Assembly: GCA_033980235.1 (NCBI GenBank)
Contig: CM067067.1
Location: forward strand, 4,269,001-4,333,000
Length of the DNA stretch: 64,000 bases
Direction of reading: 5' to 3'
Origin: Diadema setosum
Taxonomy: Eukaryota > Echinodermata > Echinoidea > Diadematoida > Diadematidae
A model generated the notes under the pieces. It had not been told where the DNA came from. It worked only from the letters and a program-made list of their open reading frames with translations, and searched no databases. Numbering within the stretch: the stretch's first letter is position 1; every line of letters begins with the position of its first letter. Shown piece after piece: positions 26,117 through 36,379 of the stretch. The position numbers and the translations under genes are program-made.

Positions 26117-28236
26117 TATGCCTCCACCACGAAGTGGTGCCGGAGGCATTATGTTTTCGGGTTGTCCGTCCGTCCGTCCTTCCGTCCGTCCGTCCGTCCG
26201 TCCGTCCGTCCGTCCTTCCGTCCGTCCTTCCGTCCGTCCTTCCGTCCGTCCGTAATGAATTTTGTGGACAGGGTAACTACCAAAACCTTTTGAGGTATCC
26301 TAATGAAACTTGGCATGTATGTGTATTAGGGGGTGAAGTTGTGCCTATCAACTTTTGGGTGCACATGCTCAAGGTCAAAGGTCAAAAGGTCAAGGTCAAA
26401 TATGTAAAATTTCACTATTTCTACCATACGTATGCAGTGCCTGAAGATATTTTCTTGAAACTTAGTGCATACATGTATTACCCAATTAAGATTCTCTGGT
26501 GAAAGTTTGGGGTCATGAGGTCAAAGGTCAAAGGTCAAATCAAGTAAAAAATATCTAAAATTTCACTATTTCTACCATACGCATGCAGTGCCTGAAGATA
26601 TTTTCTTGAAACTTAGTGCATACATGTATTACCCAATTAAGATTCTCTGTTGAAAGTTTGGGGTCATGAGGTCAAAGGTCAAAGGTCAAAAGGTCAAGTA
26701 AAACTACTAAACTTCATTTTTTTTCTCCTTACCTTGGAAATTGTTTAAGGTATCTTCATGGAACAGAGTATATGTACATGTACTGACTGGCAGTGATTAT
26801 CTAGAGAATTTAGGGTTCGAAGGTCAGGGGTCAAAGGTCAAGAGCAACACTTCAAAATGTTACTATTTTTCTCATAATACATGATTATTTTCTCTTTTTT
26901 TATGCCTCCGCCACGAAGTGGTGCCGGAGGCATTATGTTTTCGGGTTGTCCGTCCGTCCGTCCTTCCGTCCGTCCGTCCGTCCGTCCGTCCGTCCTTCCG
27001 TCCGTCCGTCCTTCCGTCCGTCCGTAATGAATTTTGTGGACAAGGTAACTATCAAAACCTGTTGAGGTATCCTAATGAAACTTGGCATGTATGTGTATCA
27101 GGGGGTGAAGTTGTGCCTATCAACTTTTGGGTGTACATGCCCAAGGTCAAAGGTCAAAAGGTCAAGGTCAAATACACAAAATTTCACTATTTCCACCATA
27201 TCTATTGAATGCCTGAAGATATTTTCTTGAAACTTAGTGTATACATGTATTACCCAATTAAGATTCTCTGGTGAAAGTTTGGGTCATGAGGTCAAAGGTC
27301 AAAGGTCAAAAGGTCAGGGTCAAATACATAGAATTTCACTATTTCCACCATATCTATTGAATGCCTGGAGATATTTTCTTGAAACTTAGTGTATACATGT
27401 ATTACCCAATTAAGATTCTCTGGTGAAAGTTTGGGTCATGAGGTCAAAGGTCAAAGGTCAAAAGGTCAAGAAAAATATTAAAACTTCTTTTTTTTCTCCA
27501 TACCTTAGAAAATTGTTCAAGGTATCTTCATGGAACATAGTATATACATATACTGACTGGAAGTGATTATCTAGAGAATGTAGGGTTCATGGGGTCAAAG
27601 GTCAGGGGTCAAAGGTCAAGTGCAACACTTCAAAATTTTACTATTTTCCTCCTATCATGCAATGCCAGCAGGGTTATTTTTTTTTACACTTGGTGTATGC
27701 ATACATGTGTAACCTAATAGAAATTCTCTGGAAAGTTTTTTTTTTCTTCTTTTTTTGCCTCAAAGGTCAAAAGGTCAAAGATCAAGTGAAAGTGCTGAAC
27801 TAACTTTTTCCTCCATATCTCGGAAGTTGCTCAAGTTATCTTGAAACTTAGTACACATTATGCATGTTCTACCTGAAAGTGATTATCTTATGAATTTTAG
27901 GGTCAAGGGCCAGATGAAAATGGTAACAATTTACTATTCAATTCAGAAATTGCACTTTTTCTCCACACCTGTACCTTGAAAATTACTCAATGCCTAAATG
28001 TATGAGTGGGTCAAAGTCGAGTTAAAGTCCTTAAATCCCTAGATACATGCTCTCCTATTCATCCAATTAAACCTATGTCAAGGAAGGTGAACATTCAACA
28101 CATTTGTGACAAACTTGTCATTTCAATATTTTGCCAATTTTGTGAAATGTAATCACACATTGTCCACATGTACTATCTAGACCTATTGGGAAAATCATGC
28201 ATTATGGCGGAGGCATACCAGTCGCCAAAGCGACAT
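26117..28236. mobile_element. CCGT/AGGTCA-rich TIR element (two left ends, one right end)
   Basis: A left end beginning TATGCCTCC occurs twice (26117 and 26901). The second, TATGCCTCCGCCA, is matched in inverse by TGGCGGAGGCATA at 28205-28217. Next to each left end is a hairpin (CACGAAGTGGTG) and then a CCGT/CCTT array (about 26165-26253 and 26949-27025). The right end has the hairpin GTCGCCAAAGCGAC. Between them lies a block with TTCACTATTTC repeated with a period of about 151 bp (26406, 26557 and again 27178, 27331). No transposase is visible, so it is non-autonomous. The two left ends suggest a partial internal duplication or two overlapping insertions. The open frames of PSVRP type come from the CCGT array. 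Confidence 0.75.
26372..27468 (+). promoter_or_regulatory. Clusters of AGGTCA direct repeats (nuclear-receptor-type motifs)
   Basis: Seen directly: at 26372-26398 four AGGTCA half-sites lie with spacers of 1, 2 and 0 bases. Other clusters are at 26518-26537 (spacers 1,1), 26669-26696 (1,1,2), 27144-27170 (1,2,0), 27289-27316 (1,1,2) and 27441-27468 (1,1,2). AGGTCA-A-AGGTCA is the classical DR1 site bound by HNF4, RXR and COUP-TF-type receptors, and TCAAGGTCA resembles ERR/SF-1 sites. Whether any receptor binds here is unknown. The motifs are part of the repeated element. Confidence 0.5.
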
Positions 28237-28923
28237 TTCTAGTTAAATCAAGGAATAATCTTTAGAATGTTAGCTAGATGCTGGGATGTTTGCCTTAAAT
28301 GGCCCATTCCAGATGAGGTCAGTTTATGAACGATTCAAACTTAAAGAAAAAATGAAATTATACTTCACACAGTTTGTCATCGCAAATTTCCTCTTTTCAG
28401 GATTCAGAATGATATCTCACTCAAAATTTTTTGAGCTCAGAAGTTAGAATTTATCTTATCTTTCATCCCAAAAGTAATAGATTGGTATAGAATTTGTTTG
28501 AGACTTGTAAATGATAAATAATATGTAAAGTATTGCTCCTTGTGACTGAATAGTGGAATCAGACAAAACAAGTGCTGGGACTTGAATTTCAAGCAAGCCT
28601 TATATGTGCATGTTGGTGTCAGGTTAGGTATTCAGACCTTATGCACTGAATATCTGCTTTTGTTACTCATTTAAATATGATAATCAACAAGATTTGTACA
28701 ATAGAAGCTCAGTTCTCAATGATTACCAATGCAATGAATCAAAAAAGGTTTTTGTTATCTCTATTGAAGTAATTGTATTTTTTGAACTTTACCAGTAGTC
28801 CACTTAAAAATGACATTTACATCATTTTTCTGTATGAGAATGAAAAAAAAAAAAGAATCTGCATTCAAATAAGATAACAACCTCTGTGGTTGAAGATTGT
28901 TTTTTTACTACTTGTTCACTTAA
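28237..28923. other. Non-coding DNA between two repeats
   Basis: AT-rich sequence with no gene or structured repeat recognised. Confidence 0.45.
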
Positions 28924-29346
28924 CCCGTTGAGGATGGGCTGACTTTTTTATCTGACTTTATTCCCAATTTTTTTCCCCTTTTTGCATCAATTCATTTTCT
29001 AGTGACATTCTGTACCTGAGGGGCCCACATTCTACAAGCATTGCCTTTTTAGTGGGTCCCTCCATTTTTCGATATTTTGTGTAATGTTATATCGTCTATA
29101 TATCACTTCAGTCAATTTTCATTACAACATTATTTGTTACCCCAAGGTTCCACAATTATGTTTTCTCAATTTACTTTGTTTTGATTATATGTAACCTTAT
29201 TCTCTGTTACCAAAGAAAGTGAAATGTTTATGTTCTTTTCGAAAAATGAAATAAAGTTTGAATTTAATTGAATTGAATTGATTTTGCTAGACACGTATTT
29301 CCCATAGACACCTGCCTGAGTATACTCGGGACTCGTCATCAACAAG
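28924..29346 (+). mobile_element. TTAA-type hairpin MITE, copy 3, interrupted by a LINE tail
   Basis: The left end CCCGTTGAGGA follows TTAA (28920-28923). The right part carries CTGCCTGAGTATACTCGGGA and ends CATCAACAAG next to TTCA, a decayed TTAA. The segment from about 28943 to 29280 is foreign: copies 1 and 2 go directly from GGGCTGA (or its equivalent) into TTTTGCT. Confidence 0.7.
28943..29280 (+). mobile_element. 5'-truncated LINE 3' end inserted in MITE copy 3
   Basis: The insert ends AATAAAGTTTGAATTTAATT followed by GAATT units, an AATAAA plus short microsatellite tail typical of CR1/L2/Rex1-type LINE 3' ends. A T-rich segment with CTACAAGCATTGCC lies upstream. No reverse transcriptase codons remain. 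The assignment to a LINE rests on tail structure and clean insertion into the MITE; the exact family is not determined. Confidence 0.5.
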
Positions 29347-29653
29347 TTCATGAACCCTCATTTGATGCTGCACTGATCCCTATCTGTACAAGATTCCTGC
29401 AATGCCTGAATGTGCAAACACACCTGCCAATCAAGCCCAGGATTTGTAGAGTACAATAAAAGTAATGGCAAGCGGCAAATTAGCATCACATATAGATGAA
29501 TCCCTATCACTTCAATGTTCAAATTCATGGAGAGATAACTAGGTGAGATGGAAAGTCATTTAGGAGCAACAGTACTTGGTTTGATGTCTATGACAAGTGT
29601 CATAAGCACACAAGATGAGAATGAAATGCAATGTTTTGATGGTTTTTGTACAG

Positions 29654-29798
29654 TGCCACCACCTGCGCCAGTCCAGACTTCTTTGAGCTGATGAAGCACC
29701 TGTATGGAGTGACTCGGAGGAAAACTGGGCTGGAGTCCATGGAGATGGCTTTCCTGGCCACAACATTGGCTGTTGATCCTGAACCAGCCTTGCTAAAG
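29654..29798 (+). CDS. DIPK2: DIPK2-like protein, exon A (first exon found here)
   Basis: This exon opens the C-terminal half of a divergent protein kinase domain 2 protein (DIPK2A/DIPK2B; also called DIA1/HASF), a FAM69/PIP49-related family of secretory-pathway kinase-like proteins. The acceptor is TTTTTGTACAG and the donor AAG-GTAGAT. It starts on the third base of a codon and ends in phase 0, which fits the next exon. It encodes residues 1-49 of the 291 found, including TCASPDFFELMKHLYG and LAVDPEPALLK. Human DIPK2A has a matching Cys-Pro-Ser segment and FNPEPLVLQ here (from memory of the family). The start codon, signal anchor and Cys-rich N-terminus must lie upstream; I found no convincing exons for them in 1-29653. 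Assignment to DIPK2 is strong; the choice between 2A and 2B is open. Confidence 0.85.
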
Positions 29799-30321
29799 GT
29801 AGATAGGCCCAAGGTTCTTCTGTCTTCTCAAACTTAAGCATTTTTCATCTTGTTCTTTAGCTATGCCTAAATGTTTGCATTGAATTCAGTCAAGATTATA
29901 TTGGAGCTTTAGGGCTACTTGCTCGAGGCATGCAGATATTTTGGACCCTTTTGGAAAAAGGAAAGGATAAAAAAATATGACATTTGCTTATCTTCCAGCC
30001 ATTTCTGGTACACATTGATGCTACACATGAATTAATGTGGATACTTTTTCAAGTGATGGCATATTCTCCATATTTGAAAGATTTTATTTGTTTTCATATG
30101 TAGATAATCCGTGTTGGATAAATACTCATTAGTGTTGCATTAGGTCACTTAATTCTGCTGACATAATATGGGAGGAGAGACTTATCTTAGCCATTCATCA
30201 TCATCTTCACCATCTTCATCAAAGTCACCATCGTCACATTGCTGGGGTCCAAAGTCTCTCTCCTTCTCTCTTACAAACATGTCATTCATACTCTAAATCA
30301 TGTCCTTCTTCATCTCTCCAG
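29799..30321 (+). other. Short intron (523 bp) of the DIPK2-like gene
   Basis: Bounded by GTAGAT and TCTCTCCAG. Phase 0. Nothing else is seen in it apart from a pyrimidine-rich 3' part. Confidence 0.8.
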
Positions 30322-30628
30322 TTTTTTAGAACCGTGCCGTCACTTCAGCCATACTTCCCAGAGTACCTTGGTGAGTGTGGTCGAGTGATCCTGACTGAGA
30401 CCAGCGGTTCACCACTGGCTGCCTACCTCCCTGCATCCTGGGAGGACAGGGTGGGCGTGGCCATTAAAGTCCTCCAGATGGTGGAGGACTTCTACTCCTC
30501 CAGTGACAAGTGGCTCATCTTCCTCTGGGACTTCCAGTACGAGAACTTTGCAGTGACTCCACAAGGCCAGCTCAGGGTGGTCAACCTTGGAAGCATCATG
30601 GTGGTGGACAAGGAACTTGTCTCAACCA
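30322..30628 (+). CDS. DIPK2: DIPK2-like protein, exon B (kinase-like catalytic core)
   Basis: This exon encodes residues 50-151 plus one base. It has a CTCTCCAG acceptor and a strong GTAAGT donor. The peptide contains YLGECGRVIL (human YLGACGRMVA), SWEDRVGVAIKVLQMVEDF (human PWEKRVDLAWQLMEIAEQL) and LWDFQYENFAV (human LLDVSFDNFAV). The Asp at 30529-30531 and the Asn of ENF at 30544-30546 correspond to the kinase catalytic-loop Asp and metal-binding Asn. The residue aligned with the DFG Asp is Asn (codon AAC, 30583-30585; VVNLGS where human has IVDAEN). The family is already a divergent kinase, so loss of this Asp suggests reduced or absent phosphotransfer, but activity cannot be judged from sequence. 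The length matches the family region with a one-residue gap. Confidence 0.92.
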
Positions 30629-31449
30629 GTAAGTCCTCTTCATCACAAGTATTAAATGCAAACTGCTTGCCCTATGCACTGTATCACCATGTTTACATTG
30701 AGAGTGAATGTCTTCTGTAGTATCAGTTTGCATAAATGATAAATATTCAATTCAGCTAACATCTTATTGTTCAATACCACGCATAAACCTGTGACTGCTC
30801 GATCAAATTTTTTGCCAACAAATTGATGGCACAAGTATTTTCAAAACTGATGTTTGCAGAACATGTTGTCTACTAGAAATAGCAGTTGTAAGGATATGAT
30901 CATTATGTATTGTTGCCATATTCAGTCATTTCCTACAGTAGTAATAAACTTTAAAGCTCTTCAAGTTTGTTTGTTGCTTGTTTGTTTGTTTGTTTGTTTG
31001 TTTTTGTTTTTTATTTTGGGGGGGGGGAGGGGGGTTAAACTATTTTGCATACTTTGTCATTGTTGATACAGCTCAAACTGTACATGACAAGTGGAATCAG
31101 AAAGCTTTGGTTTCAGAAATTAAGGTCAGTCTTTATTCATGGGGGTTATGCTGATGGGGTATTTGGAATGAGAAAAGTCCTATTATTGTGTTTTAGGCAC
31201 TTAACAAAGAAGGTAAGTTGTTTCATTCTTATATTAGAAAAAATTTAGGATCTGTGAATGACTGATGTGATGCTATTTAAAGAAAACTTTTAGCTACTAA
31301 AAATGATGAGTGGTATACCCTCTGGATTCTTCTAAGCACATCAGTATGCTCTCTTCCATAGTGACTAGAACTATCCCAAGATCTGAGTTGATGGTCTCTA
31401 AACAAATACGCCCAAAGCCTGGCACCAAACAGCTAGGTCAATCATTAAC

Positions 31450-31480
<31 letters not shown>

Positions 31481-31503
31481 GCACACACACACACACACAC
31501 ACA
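31450..31503. repeat. (AC)n microsatellite
   Basis: Dinucleotide repeat with two GC interruptions, continuing as degenerate ACAC/CAGACAC to about 31545. Confidence 0.95.
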
Positions 31504-32716
31504 CCCTGACAAACACACAGACACACACAAAACATACACGCTCAGACACAGGGAAACATCACACCAAAGTGTTTATCAAAATGAAGATGGTGAAAAGTTT
31601 GCAATACTGGTCAATTTGCTTGAATTTCTCCTAATTCTTTTCATGGCTATTCTTCCAGTGTTTTTTTGTTTTTTTGTTTTTTTGTTTTTTTATGAACTAT
31701 CTTAGACTTCAACATTCTTCAAATTAATGATTCATGCATCAAGTTGTTTTTACTGCAATTGATTGACAAAATGCCCTTTATTAACACAAATGCAGCATTC
31801 ATGTATTTGATATTATTTGTTTCTCACCACCACTGTTTCCTATTATTCAGAGTCCTAAATATGACTATGTGTTCATAGTCCTGCAAATAATATTGAAAAC
31901 TACAAAGTAATGTTTATTAATCTCAAAGCAGTCATTATCCAAAGTTAGCAACAGTGTCAATTTCTAAAATTTCCATGTTATATGGGGGCAGAAGCTCTAT
32001 ATTTCATGTGATACATGGACTTTACAATATATTCAGTTTAGGCAATCATGATATTTGATTAGCATATTAGTGTGAGAAATACTCAAAATATTCCACAGAG
32101 TGAATATTGCTATGAATGAATCATAATAACTTCTTTCCATTAGCATGGTAAAAGCAGGGCAGTTTTCATGTTGAATTTTTGTGAAATGGTCAACACAGAT
32201 ATCAGATGCTTTGTGACAATACAGTTAAGTTAACGTAATGGTTTTAACAACTCATAATAACTGTAAAGAGATAAAAGAGTCAATGACTACAGCAAAGAAA
32301 ATCCTTTGTGTCATAGTAAGAAGATTAACTTTTGTTTTACAAGATTTCGTGTTGTGTTCACAGACAACAAAAGGGATGCATATATGCACACTGTCTCTCC
32401 TTGAATAAAACTTGTCATCATTTCGATTGCATAAGAGGCTTTAGTCTTGTGTAAGCTGTTTCCCAAACATGCTAGCATGTTAGTGATCTGCCAAAAGCAT
32501 GGAAATTCAAATTTGAAGGTCTCATCTGGAAAGGAAAGAGATTAAAAAAAAAATGTTGCCTTCCCAAACTAGCATTTCATCCACAGATGAAAAGGATGTG
32601 AGCCATGATAACAGTGCATTGGTTTTAAACGTGACTTTATTTAAACTGACAGTTTCCACCGTCAGTATGTTATGTCATTTAGAGTCTGTGTGTATGAGAT
32701 GAATGCAATAAGAATT

Positions 32717-33474
32717 GTGACCCGCTGCAACAAAAAGGTCCGAAAGTCACGCACGGTCGAAGCCATGAAAATCATGTTTGAAGTCAGAGTATTAAAATTG
32801 GTCAAAACTTACGATTTTCTGATGTTGATATATTATTGGAGTCTAACATGTCTTCTGTCATCTGTCAAAATTCTGAAGCAAAATGATCAAAGGAAAGACC
32901 AAAAAATAGCATTTTTCTGAGCCATGTTTTTTTGGCGTTTCAACGAAGCAGAAACTGGTTCGAAAATTTGGATTGAGCGCCATGATAGGTTCTGCCCCTA
33001 ACAACGACCAGAGTGATCTCATTGGTCAGTGTGCTGCTTGCTGCTAACCGAAGCGTGAAGCTCGCACACTGCCCAGTCGACTGGTGCGTGCGGGCGGGGT
33101 GCGCTATGCTCAGCCGCTTCTCACATCCTGGTCACTGATTGGTTGGTGAGGAGACCGCCGACGCTGATGTGCTTGAATGAACTCTTCGGGGGTTGCTAGG
33201 GCTTACCTTCTACTGTCCAGAGGTTAAAACTGACTTGCGTGTCCCTTGATCACGATTGCGTCGAAAGGAAGACTTTTAGGCGCTTTTCTCGAAACAGTGA
33301 TTTTCCAGACGTCTCGAAATGCTCTCTTTTAAACATCGATATCTCCGCAGCCAATTATTTTTATAAAATGTGTTATATATCAATTTAAAGCAGAAAGATT
33401 AAGGGATTATATCATGCAGTTTTCAAATAATCGACCTCGCCCGACTTTAGGATCATTTTGTTGTAGCGGGTCAC
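32717..33474. mobile_element. GTGACCCGCT-ended non-autonomous DNA transposon
   Basis: The ends are exact complements over GTGACCCGCT(G/A)CAACAAAA with the right end near 33450-33474, and AATT flanks both sides (32713-32716 and 33475-33478). The inner bases continue the match (GTCCGAAAGTC versus GACTTTAGGATC). The 758-bp body has no transposase. The middle (about 33020-33140) is unusually GC-rich and has GGGCGGGG (Sp1-type) and several ATTGG (CCAAT-box complement) motifs, as in a promoter. The superfamily cannot be decided because the ends overlap the AATT flank. Confidence 0.75.
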
Positions 33475-34602
33475 AATTGATCATGATTGAAAAGTGGCAG
33501 TTTTGTATCACAGTGTTTGCTCACTTGTGAAGAAGAGGAGATAAAATTTCCATCAGGAGCAAAGTTAAAGCTTGAACATATTTTACCACACAGTCCCATG
33601 GCTGGTATTGCCTCGGATGATGGAGATTTAAAAGCAACGCTGCACATGTTACAGAATCAAAAGAGCCTCTAGAGATACACATCAGTTTATCTCCGCTGTG
33701 TTTAGTCTGGCCATCACGAATGTGTCCATTGGTCTCCTAGCGCCAACTCAAATAACCAAGGAGACAGTGTGTTTGGCTAAGCACTGGACATTCCTAAGAT
33801 GACATCCAGATAGGAGTGGGTATAATGTGTTTGTATTTGTAAGCTAGACTCTTTGTTCTTCTCTCGGATCTGATCAAAAATGTAATATTTGTGCTGTCTG
33901 TTAGTTGTATGTAATGCCGGGATTCCACACATGTTTAGAGGGAACAGACTGGGGCGTGGAGACATTTTAAAGGTCCACAGTATGGTCGTCTTGTCCCACG
34001 TAGTATTGACCTTAATTTTTTCTACAGCAAAGTCGGTTACAGTATAAGTTTGTGTGTCATTTGGATGTCACATCCATGATAAATTAGATGCAAAGTATGG
34101 AATCATGTTTGACATCCATCACAGATGCCAAAACTCATAAGAAATATTATGATACATCATAGAAAACTGTAAGACAGAATACTAGTGTGTAAGTCAAAAT
34201 TGTGAGAATAATAATGATGACTTTGACACATTTCAGCCTTTATGCACACATTTGTCATATTCAGTATGGATTAGTTTTGAAACCCACCAATAAGGACTAG
34301 AAAATACTTGGCTTTTCTTCTCTTAAGAAGAAGAAGAAAAAAAAAAACTAAATAGCAACTGCAAACAGTGCTAAAAAAGGACAGGAATATTTCGCTGCAA
34401 TTATTCAAGGGAAATCAAAATGTATAATATTAATTTATGCATGTCTTCATTACTACATCAGCCCAAGTACACTCCAGGTCATTTCCTGAATAGTTCAAAG
34501 TATAGGACAAGAGGAACGTGACAGGCATATCCTGAAACATCATTAATGAAGGATGATGTAAATGGACCTCCAGAGTCTAAAACTGGGAAGTTTTTTAGTT
34601 AA

Positions 34603-34870
34603 AGTGAAATTACCTCATTATGTGGATCAAGTGAATGCACAAATAGCAGCAGAACACATCAGTGAAGTTTGAGGAAAATCCAACAATCCATTCAAAAGCT
34701 ATGCATTTATTGAAGTTTTGATTAAATCCATGTGCTGTTTTTTGCGCAGTATGAAGAAGGCTACAACAGGCTGTGATGTCACAGGAGTAGAATGATAAAG
34801 AAAAAATACACAGAGAATTCTTCTTGTTCACATTTCTAGCATACTGCATCTTTTCAGCAGGCAGGGAGAA
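34603..34870. mobile_element. Partial copy of the TTAA-bordered foldback family
   Basis: It begins AGTGAAATTACCTC after TTAA (34599-34602) and shares CAGAACACATCAGTGAAGTT, GAGGAAAATC, CAATCCATTCAAAAG and the downstream TACA-AGAGAATT block with the foldback at 46456-47023. The opposite arm is not recognisable, so this is a one-armed or strongly decayed copy. Confidence 0.55.
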
Positions 34871-35344
34871 CATTACCCTTACTCCATGTCAGTAGCAAGT
34901 CAACAAAATATGTATTTGTCAGAACAAACGAAATTTTGTGTAACTCTCTTTATATTTCAAATATATCATTCCATACCTGCGACATCATAAATTGTAGCCA
35001 TCTTATTGAGCGATGATGGAGCTTGGATTTACCTAAAACCTCTAAAACTTTTTCATTTCCAACAGAAACATATAAATATTTTACAGAAATTGAATACATA
35101 AATTACACGACAATGCATAATAGAAGATGAGTTTACAGAATATTAAGTATACGGAAATGCTGGAAATGGGGAGGAATGCCGAAAAGCAGTGCTTGTAGGG
35201 TACATTCTCTTGACATGGAATACAACAAATCATTAGTAAGAAGCAGAATTACAAAAGAAACTAAGATATGAAAACCTAACTAACCCAAAACAAACATCTT
35301 TGACAAATCCCTACACTATCCCGATGGAGTGACTAAGAAAAAAC

Positions 35345-35346
<2 letters not shown>

Positions 35347-35378
<32 letters not shown>
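35347..35378. repeat. (TA)n microsatellite
   Basis: Sixteen TA units in an AT-rich context. Confidence 0.95.
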
Positions 35379-35380
<2 letters not shown>

Positions 35381-35953
35381 TGCAGTGACTTGTAGTGTTG
35401 GGCTCATTAACTCACTTGCAAGTGCACAGACAAAACAATAATCATCTCATTAGTGTAATCAGTGCTTATTTTCAAATTTGTGTGAGGACCGGATACAAAT
35501 TTGGCCTTTTGTGAAATGCATAATTTCCTCCGATGTCTGCAGCATTGAGTGATGTGTGACCCAGAGATTTTATTTTCATCATGATATGGCACCTTGAGAC
35601 TATGACTGAGGATTTCCACACTTGGTCTGGTCTACCTAGAAAGGCACACACCTTGTTATGCCATGACTCACATGAATCCAGGGACGTTGTTTCGCCTACC
35701 TGTTTACACACATTACCCCATCCGTAACCCCTTACCTGCAAGCTGTAGTTCATCCTTGTAACTGCATTGTATGTCTGGTTTTAGTCATGAATGGGTTAAC
35801 ATCATTGGGCCTCTTTACCATTACCTGCCAGTTCTTTCAGGTGCTTTATTATAATGGACCACTTTATCTTCACAATGGATGTCTGTTCAGCTTAAATGCA
35901 TTTCGCTTTGTTCCATTGAATGAATGCTCTCATGCATCAAAATCTTCATGCGT

Positions 35954-35954
<1 letters not shown>

Positions 35955-36004
<50 letters not shown>
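35955..36004. repeat. (CA)n microsatellite
   Basis: About 25 uninterrupted CA units; produces HTHT or CVCV chance peptides. Confidence 0.97.
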
Positions 36005-36006
<2 letters not shown>

Positions 36007-36379
36007 CACATTAAAAAAAACTTGAAAGTTGGCTTGACAAAGAAGTACAGGAAAATTTGTTCCAGATGAGGATTTAATGACAAAATAAATGCACAAAGAG
36101 GAATAGAGCCATGTCAATTCAGGGGAATCCAACAAAAGTAAAAGAAGTTATGGCTAAAAAAGTTTAGTCAGTAATTTAGTGACTGTCAGATGTTTTTAAC
36201 ACTGTATTAATCATTGCTTGCTGATCATCACTTATACATCATTCACTTCATGTTCTTTTACATCGTGAAAGATAAAGGGTAATAACCCTTCCATTGTAAT
36301 GGAAGAACGATTTTGGACTTATGGTTAATTTTGGGGTTAAACTAAGTATAAACATATATATTTTTGTTTCACTGTTTTA

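Noticed and set aside
26165..27025. Repeat arrays as a CRISPR locus
   Set aside because: Units are tetranucleotides without spacers, in a eukaryotic transposon setting; no cas genes.
25988..27208. ORFs rich in SVRPSVRPS
   Set aside because: Translation of CCGT/CCTT arrays at the ends of a transposable element; the frames end soon after the array.
35347..35378. TA run as a replication origin or promoter
   Set aside because: It is a plain TA microsatellite with no accompanying signals.
31310..36135. ORFs rich in HTHTHT or CVCVCV
   Set aside because: They come from AC/CA microsatellites.
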